Source: Anaeromyxobacter sp. (GTDB lineage Bacteria > Myxococcota > Myxococcia > Myxococcales > Anaeromyxobacteraceae). Taken from it: a stretch of 64,000 nucleotides of DNA. The stretch spans positions 186,001 through 250,000 of the forward strand of contig JADKCZ010000003.1 in NCBI GenBank assembly GCA_016718565.1. Direction: 5' to 3'. This document shows positions 59,394-64,000 of this stretch, piece after piece. The position numbers and the translations under genes are program-made. The notes beneath the pieces were generated by a model. It did not search any database. It saw nothing but the letters and a program-made list of their open reading frames with translations, and was not told the origin of the DNA. Position 1 is the stretch's first letter, and every line of letters begins with the position of its first letter.

Positions 59394-61244
59394 TCAGCCT
59401 CCGTCCCCTGCGCCAGGCGCCGCCAGCGGCACGGTGAACCAGAACCGGCTCCCTTCGCCCGGCGCGCTCTCGACCCCCACCTCGCCGCCGTGGGCCTGGA
59501 CCAGCTCCCGCACCAGGTAGAGCCCCAGGCCCACGCCGCCGCCGCGGCGACCCGGCACCCGGAAGTAGCGATCGAAGACCCGCTCCTGCCACTCCCGCGG
59601 GATGCCCTCGCCGCTGTCGGCCACCTCGAAGCGGACCGCCTGGCCCGCCGACGCGGCGCCGAGGGTGACGCGGCCGCCCCGGGGCGTGTGGCGCAGGGCG
59701 TTGGAGACCAGGTTGGAGAGCACCAGCGCCAGCCGGTCGGGGTCGGCCGCCACCTCCACGCCCAGCCCCTCGGCGCGCACCTGGAGCGCCACCCCGGCCG
59801 CCTCCGCGGCGTCGCGGGCGGCGGTGGCGGCGTCCTCCAGCAGGGTGCGCGGCGCCACCGGGCGGCGCACGAGCTCGACCCGGCCGGCCTGGATGCGCGA
59901 GAGATCGAGGAGGTCGTCGACGATGCCCTGGAGCCGCTCGCAGTCCTGGCGCGCCGCCTGGAGCAGGTCGGTCTGCTTCTCGGTGACCGGGCCAGCCGCC
60001 TCCTCCACGCACAGGTGGATGGCCATGCGCAGCGAGGTGAGCGGGGTGCGGAACTCGTGGGCCACGGTGGCCACCAGGTCGTTCTTGAGCTCGTCCACCC
60101 GCATGAGGCGCGTCACGTCCTGCAGGACGACCGCGGCCCCGCTCACGCCGCCGCCCTCGGCGTGGAGGGGGGCGGCGCGAGGCAGCAGCCAGCGGGTGCC
60201 GTCCGGCCCGTCGAGCCGCACCGCGTCCTCGAAGCCGCGCGGCTGCCAGGGGCCCAGCCCGGCCGCCACGTGGGCCCGCACCCGCTCCACGGCGGCGCGC
60301 AGGGCCGGGTCCAGCGCCGCCAGCGGCCCGGCGGTCGACCCCCCGGCCCCGAGGCGCAGCAGCGCCTCGGCAGCGCCGTTGGCGTTCTGCAGGTTCCCCG
60401 CCAGGTCCAGGATCAGCACCGGGTCGGGCAGGCCGTCGATGGTCGCCTGGGCCGCCTGCTGGGCCTGCAGCAGCTCGCCCAGGCTGCTCTGCCGGTACTC
60501 GGCCAGGCGGTCGGCCATGGCGTTGAACTCCCGGGCCAGCCCGGCGATCTCGTCCTTCCCGGCCACCCGGGCCCGCGCCGTGAGGTCGCCCGTGGCGATG
60601 CGCTGCGCCGCCAGCGCCAGGACCGTGACCGGCCGGACGATGCGCGCGGTCAGGCCGGAGGCCAGCAGCGTGCCGGCCAGGAGGCCCCCCAGGGTGGCCG
60701 CCACCACCAGGGCGATGAGGTTCCGGGCCTGGGCCCGGGCCCGCTCGCTGCGGCGCACCATGGCGTCCTGGTTGAGATCGAGCACCTCCTGGGCGGCGGC
60801 CTTGACGCCCTGGAACCGCGGCTCCATGTCGTCGAAGTAGGCCGCCTCCAGCGCGGGGCGGCCAGCCAGGCCCTCGAAGCGGAGGGAGGCCTCCCGGTAG
60901 GCGTCCCAGGCCTGCCGCAGCCGCGCCGTGGCGTCCGCCTCGCCGCGCTCGGTGACGTTGCCCTGCTGGACGGCCAGCTCGGCCTCGAAGGTTGCCCGGT
61001 TGGGGGCCACCTGCTCGTCGGCCCGATCGGGCCGGTCGGCCACCCGGAAGAGGGCGGCGCGGTCGAGCCGCTCGGCCGCCTCCTTCATGCGCTGGGCCGC
61101 CAGCACGCTCCGGTAGTTGTCCTTGAGGATCTCGTCGGTGGCGTGCCCCAGCGTGCGGACGCTGCCGATGGCGATGAGACCCACCAGCGCCAGCGCCACC
61201 GCCAGCACGGCGTGGGCGCCCAGCAGCTTGGCCTTGAGCGTCAC
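59394..61244 (-). CDS. Membrane sensor histidine kinase (4HB-HAMP-PAS-HisKA-HATPase)
   Basis: 616 residues. Two membrane helices (about 8-28 and 176-198) enclose a periplasmic helical bundle; HAMP (199-250), PAS (about 266-380), HisKA with His396 in VATVAHEFRTPL, and HATPase motifs (LSNLVSNALRHTPRGG, VADSGEGIPREW, GVGLGLYLVRELV) follow. GTG at 61244 has GAGGAGGAG upstream and overlaps the KdpD-like gene stop in GTGA, so translation is coupled. It likely supplies the kinase function that the truncated KdpD lacks. Confidence 0.92.
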   Translation of the reverse strand: MTLKAKLLGAHAVLAVALALVGLIAIGSVRTLGHATDEILKDNYRSVLAAQRMKEAAERLDRAALFRVADRPDRADEQVAPNRATFEAELAVQQGNVTERGEADATARLRQAWDAYREASLRFEGLAGRPALEAAYFDDMEPRFQGVKAAAQEVLDLNQDAMVRRSERARAQARNLIALVVAATLGGLLAGTLLASGLTARIVRPVTVLALAAQRIATGDLTARARVAGKDEIAGLAREFNAMADRLAEYRQSSLGELLQAQQAAQATIDGLPDPVLILDLAGNLQNANGAAEALLRLGAGGSTAGPLAALDPALRAAVERVRAHVAAGLGPWQPRGFEDAVRLDGPDGTRWLLPRAAPLHAEGGGVSGAAVVLQDVTRLMRVDELKNDLVATVAHEFRTPLTSLRMAIHLCVEEAAGPVTEKQTDLLQAARQDCERLQGIVDDLLDLSRIQAGRVELVRRPVAPRTLLEDAATAARDAAEAAGVALQVRAEGLGVEVAADPDRLALVLSNLVSNALRHTPRGGRVTLGAASAGQAVRFEVADSGEGIPREWQERVFDRYFRVPGRRGGGVGLGLYLVRELVQAHGGEVGVESAPGEGSRFWFTVPLAAPGAGDGG

Positions 61245-62389
61245 GCCCGCTCCTCCTCGACGTCGAGGGCCACGATGTGCACGTCGAGGTCGTCGGCCTC
61301 GTCCACCAGCCGCTGCGGCAGCGACCGGCCGAGCGCGCGGCGCCACCAGGGCTGGCTGGAGCGTCCCACCATGACGTCGCTGACGCGGTGGGAGCGGGCG
61401 AAGTCGAGGAGCGCCGCGGCCGGGTCCTTCCCCTTCAGGCGGATCACCTCGGCCCCGAGCTCGCGGGCCCGCTCCAGGTTGTCGAGCAGGTGGCGCTGGC
61501 TCTCGGCGTCGATCCGGTCGGCCGCCTCTCGGGGCGTCTCCACGTAGACGGCGAACCAGTCGGTGGCCAGGCGCCCGGCCATGCGGGAGGCCCGCCGGAG
61601 CAGGGCGGCGCCGCGCGGCGGGTGGGAGGAGAGGCACACCAGGAGCCGCCCCGCCGCCAGGCGCGACGAGCCGGTCTCCGGCTCGGCCGCCCGGGCGGTC
61701 CGCTCCAGCGTCTGGGCCACCTCCCGCAGGGCCAGCTCGCGCAGGGTGGACAGGTTCCCGCCCCTGAAGAAGTGCTCCACCGCCCAGGCCACCTTCTCGG
61801 GGGCGTAGATCTTTCCGCGCTGCAGGCGGTCGAGCAGGTCCTCGACCGCCAGGTCCAGGTTCACCACCTGGTCCGCCAGCTCCAGGAAGGCGTCCGGCAC
61901 CGTCTCGCGCACCCGCACGCCGGTGACCCGCTCGATGAGGTCGTTCAGGCTGTCGAGGTGCTGCACGTTCATGGCGCCGATGACGTGGATGCCGGCCTTG
62001 AGCAGCGCCTCGACGTCCTGGTGGCGCTTGCGGTGGCGCGAGCCTGGCGCGTTGGTGTGGGGGATCTCGTCCACCAGCGCGACGGACGGGCGGCGGGCCA
62101 GGACGGCGTCGAGGTCCAGCTCCTCCACCGCCACGCCGCGGTACTCCACCCGCCGGCGCGGCACCTGCTCCAGCCCCTCGAGCAGGGCGGCCGTCTCGGC
62201 GCGGCCGTGCGTCTCCACGAAGGCCGCCACCGCGTCCACGCCCCGGGCCTGGAGGGCGTGGGCCTCCTCCAGCATCCGGTAGGTCTTGCCGACCCCCGCG
62301 GCGTACCCCAGGTAGAGCTTGAGCCGGCCGCGCTTGCCGCGCTCCAGCAGCTCGAGGAAGTCCTCGGGGGTGGCGCGGGGGCGGGTCAT
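61241..62389 (-). CDS. KdpD N-terminal sensor domain protein (no kinase domain)
   Basis: 382 residues, against about 900 for E. coli KdpD. It has the KdpD domain: Walker-type GYAAGVGKTYRML (28-40), VDEIPHTNAPGSRHRKRHQDV and IYAPEKVAWAVEHFFRGGNLSTLRELALREVA. A universal-stress-protein-like domain follows (RLLVCLSSHPPRGAALLRRAS..., VSDVMVGRSSQPWW). The four membrane helices, GAF and kinase part are missing, and the stop is clean. It lies directly after kdpC and is coupled to a separate histidine kinase. Confidence 0.92.
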   Translation of the reverse strand: MTRPRATPEDFLELLERGKRGRLKLYLGYAAGVGKTYRMLEEAHALQARGVDAVAAFVETHGRAETAALLEGLEQVPRRRVEYRGVAVEELDLDAVLARRPSVALVDEIPHTNAPGSRHRKRHQDVEALLKAGIHVIGAMNVQHLDSLNDLIERVTGVRVRETVPDAFLELADQVVNLDLAVEDLLDRLQRGKIYAPEKVAWAVEHFFRGGNLSTLRELALREVAQTLERTARAAEPETGSSRLAAGRLLVCLSSHPPRGAALLRRASRMAGRLATDWFAVYVETPREAADRIDAESQRHLLDNLERARELGAEVIRLKGKDPAAALLDFARSHRVSDVMVGRSSQPWWRRALGRSLPQRLVDEADDLDVHIVALDVEEERA

Positions 62390-62400
62390 CCGGCCGGACT

Positions 62401-63075
62401 CTAGCGCGCTCGGGCCGGGGTGGCGGGCCCGGCCTGGGGTCCCGCCGGGGCGGGCGCTCCGAACCGCCGGTCGAGCGCCAGGTTGACCACCAGGACGTTG
62501 ACGCGCGGCTCCCCCAGGATGCCGAGGTCGCGCCCCTCGACGGCCTCGTCGAGCACCGCCTGGACGCGCGCCGGCGCGAGGCCGCGCGCCGCCGCCACCC
62601 GCGCCACCTGCCAGGCGGCGCCAGCCGGCGTGAGGTGCGGGTCGAGGCCGCTCGCGGAGGTGGTGACCAGCTCGGCGGGCACCGGCCCCGGGGCCTGGGG
62701 ATTCTCGGCGCGCAGGCGGGCCACCTCGGCCTCGACCCGGGCCCGGAGCCTGGCCGAGGTGGGGCCGAGGTTGGAGCCGCTCGAGGCCGAGGCGTCCCAG
62801 CCGTTCGCTCCGGCCGCCGACGGGCGGGGCCAGAGGTAGGCCTGGCCGGTGAAGGCCTGGCCGATGAGCTCGGAGCCGACCACCACGCCCCTGGCGTCCT
62901 CGACCAGGCTGCCGCCGGCGCGGTGACCGAAGAGGACCTGGGCCAGGCCGGTGACCAGCAGCGGGTAGGCGAGGCCGGTCAGGACCAGCGTGACCAGCGT
63001 GAGGCGGAGGCCCTGGGCGAACAGGCGGCCCAGGTCGAGGGGGTGGGTGTCGAGGGGCCTGGTGGTGGGGGTCAT
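62401..63075 (-). CDS. kdpC: Potassium-transporting ATPase subunit KdpC
   Basis: 224 residues. One N-terminal membrane helix (LTLVTLVLTGLAYPLLVTGLAQVLF), then the family pattern GSLVEDARGVVVGSELIGQAF, YLWPRPSA, SSGSNLGPTS and TTSASGLDPHLTPAGA. KdpC stabilises the KdpFABC potassium pump. It starts nine bases after kdpB. A Pro/Ala tail extends the C-terminus slightly. Confidence 0.96.
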   Translation of the reverse strand: MTPTTRPLDTHPLDLGRLFAQGLRLTLVTLVLTGLAYPLLVTGLAQVLFGHRAGGSLVEDARGVVVGSELIGQAFTGQAYLWPRPSAAGANGWDASASSGSNLGPTSARLRARVEAEVARLRAENPQAPGPVPAELVTTSASGLDPHLTPAGAAWQVARVAAARGLAPARVQAVLDEAVEGRDLGILGEPRVNVLVVNLALDRRFGAPAPAGPQAGPATPARAR

Positions 63076-63084
63076 GTCGTCCTC

Positions 63085-64000
63085 CTAGACCAGCCCGACG
63101 GCGGAGAGGGCCAGGTCGATGAGCTTGATGCCGACGAAGGGCACGATCAGGCCGCCGACCCCGTAGATCAGCAGCGAGCGGCGGAGCACCGCCGCGGCGC
63201 CGATGGGCCGGTAGCGCACCCCCTTCAGGGAGAGCGGGATGAGCGCCACGATCACCAGCGCGTTGAAGATCACCGCCGAGAGGATGGCGCTGTAGGGCGA
63301 GGCGAGGTGCATCACGTCGAGCGGGGCCAGCTCCGGGTAGGCGGCCACGAAGAGGGCCGGCAGGATGGCGAAGTACTTGGCCACGTCGTTGGCGATGGAG
63401 AAGGTGGTGAGCACCCCGCGGGTCATGAGGAGCTGCTTGCCGACCTCGACCACCTCCAGCAGCTTGGTGGGGTTGGAGTCGAGGTCCACCATGTTGCCGG
63501 CCTCCTTGGCGGCCTGGGTGCCGGTGTTCATGGCCACGCCCACGTCGGCCTGGGCCAGCGCCGGCGCGTCGTTGGTGCCGTCGCCCGTCATGGCCACCAG
63601 CCGCCCCTTGGCCTGCTCGCTGCGGATCAGCGCCAGCTTGGCCTCCGGGGTGGCCTCGGCCAGGAAGTCGTCCACCCCGGCCTCCCGGGCGATGGCCGCC
63701 GCGGTGCGCGGGTTGTCGCCGGTGATCATCACGGTGCGGATGCCCATGGCGCGGAACCGCTCGAAGCGCTCCTTGATGCCGCCCTTGACCACGTCCTTCA
63801 GGTGGATGAGCCCGAGCACCTGGGCGCCGTCGGAGACCGCCAGCGGGGTGCCGCCGGTGTCGCCGATGGAGGCCGCGGCCCGCTCGACCTCGGGCGACAG
63901 GGCGCCGCCCATGGTGCCCACGTGGCGCGCCACCGCGTCGAGCGCCCCCTTGCGGATGACGCGGCCGGCGGTGTCGCAGCCGCTCATGCGGGTATTGGCG
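63085..64000 (-). CDS. kdpB: Potassium-transporting ATPase subunit KdpB (C-terminal part)
   Basis: About 305 C-terminal residues; the gene continues beyond the right edge. The P-type ATPase hinge VAMTGDGTNDAPALAQADVGVAM is complete, with VMITGDNPRTAAAIA before it and the membrane helices with MVDLDSNPTKLLEVVEVGKQLLMTRG and FSIANDVAKYFAI after it. The first codons in the window read ANTRMSGCD, as in KdpB (TRMSGVD). The phosphorylated Asp and kdpA lie outside the window. Confidence 0.96.
   Translation of the reverse strand, partial: ANTRMSGCDTAGRVIRKGALDAVARHVGTMGGALSPEVERAAASIGDTGGTPLAVSDGAQVLGLIHLKDVVKGGIKERFERFRAMGIRTVMITGDNPRTAAAIAREAGVDDFLAEATPEAKLALIRSEQAKGRLVAMTGDGTNDAPALAQADVGVAMNTGTQAAKEAGNMVDLDSNPTKLLEVVEVGKQLLMTRGVLTTFSIANDVAKYFAILPALFVAAYPELAPLDVMHLASPYSAILSAVIFNALVIVALIPLSLKGVRYRPIGAAAVLRRSLLIYGVGGLIVPFVGIKLIDLALSAVGLV

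Overview
This 64 kb window is about 73% G+C, is almost fully coding on alternating strands, and uses many GTG and some TTG starts. It looks like chromosomal DNA of a Myxococcota bacterium, most plausibly of the Anaeromyxobacter type. This is an inference from gene content: zinc-ribbon Ser/Thr kinases with FHA partners, an ECF sigma factor coupled to a kinase, PilZ, bifunctional Rel, two lysine 2,3-aminomutase paralogues and two complex I clusters. I saw no rRNA, tRNA, transposase, phage gene or CRISPR array.

Layout. 1-4251 (minus): aspS, then a glycosyltransferase/methyltransferase fusion and a glycerol-3-phosphate-dehydrogenase-like flavoprotein (cut by the window edge). 4540-7667: a YHS-domain protein, recJ and a lipoprotein. 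7766-14225 (minus): the widely conserved queA-tgt-yajC-secD-secF order, with a PilZ gene between queA and tgt. 14314-18561 (minus): a kinase overlapping an ECF sigma gene, and a SpoIID/LytB-like protein. 18727-24679: DedA, two lysine 2,3-aminomutases, RidA and Rel. 24884-30886: a signalling block with two zinc-ribbon/FHA proteins, a zinc-ribbon kinase whose reading frame breaks inside a hexanucleotide repeat, a thiamine-binding-like protein, DksA and a diadenylate cyclase (c-di-AMP synthase). 30927-38088: membrane glycosyltransferase, DUF2400 protein, MoaB, PEGA lipoprotein, AmpG-like transporter and a polytopic membrane protein, with a repeat-filled intergenic region at 34620-35173.

38123-56771 holds two divergent NADH:quinone oxidoreductase (complex I) clusters: nuoABCDGHI leftwards and nuoABCDHIJKLMN rightwards, from a shared 142 bp control region. 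Neither contains nuoE or nuoF, and only the leftward one has nuoG. The rightward operon ends in a strong terminator followed by a palindromic repeat element of the same family as the one at 34882-35112.

57088-64000 is a potassium-response region: an NtrC-type regulator, a four-helix-bundle sensor protein, a membrane histidine kinase, a KdpD protein that has only the N-terminal sensor half, kdpC and the 3' part of kdpB.

Common themes are phospho-signalling (three protein kinases, two FHA proteins, one sigma54 regulator), nucleotide second messengers ((p)ppGpp, c-di-AMP, a c-di-GMP receptor) and respiratory energy conservation. Several genes lack a ribosome-binding site and have a -10-like hexamer ending 5-10 nt before the start codon, which suggests leaderless transcripts. 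All functions are read from sequence motifs and family knowledge; no database search was possible.
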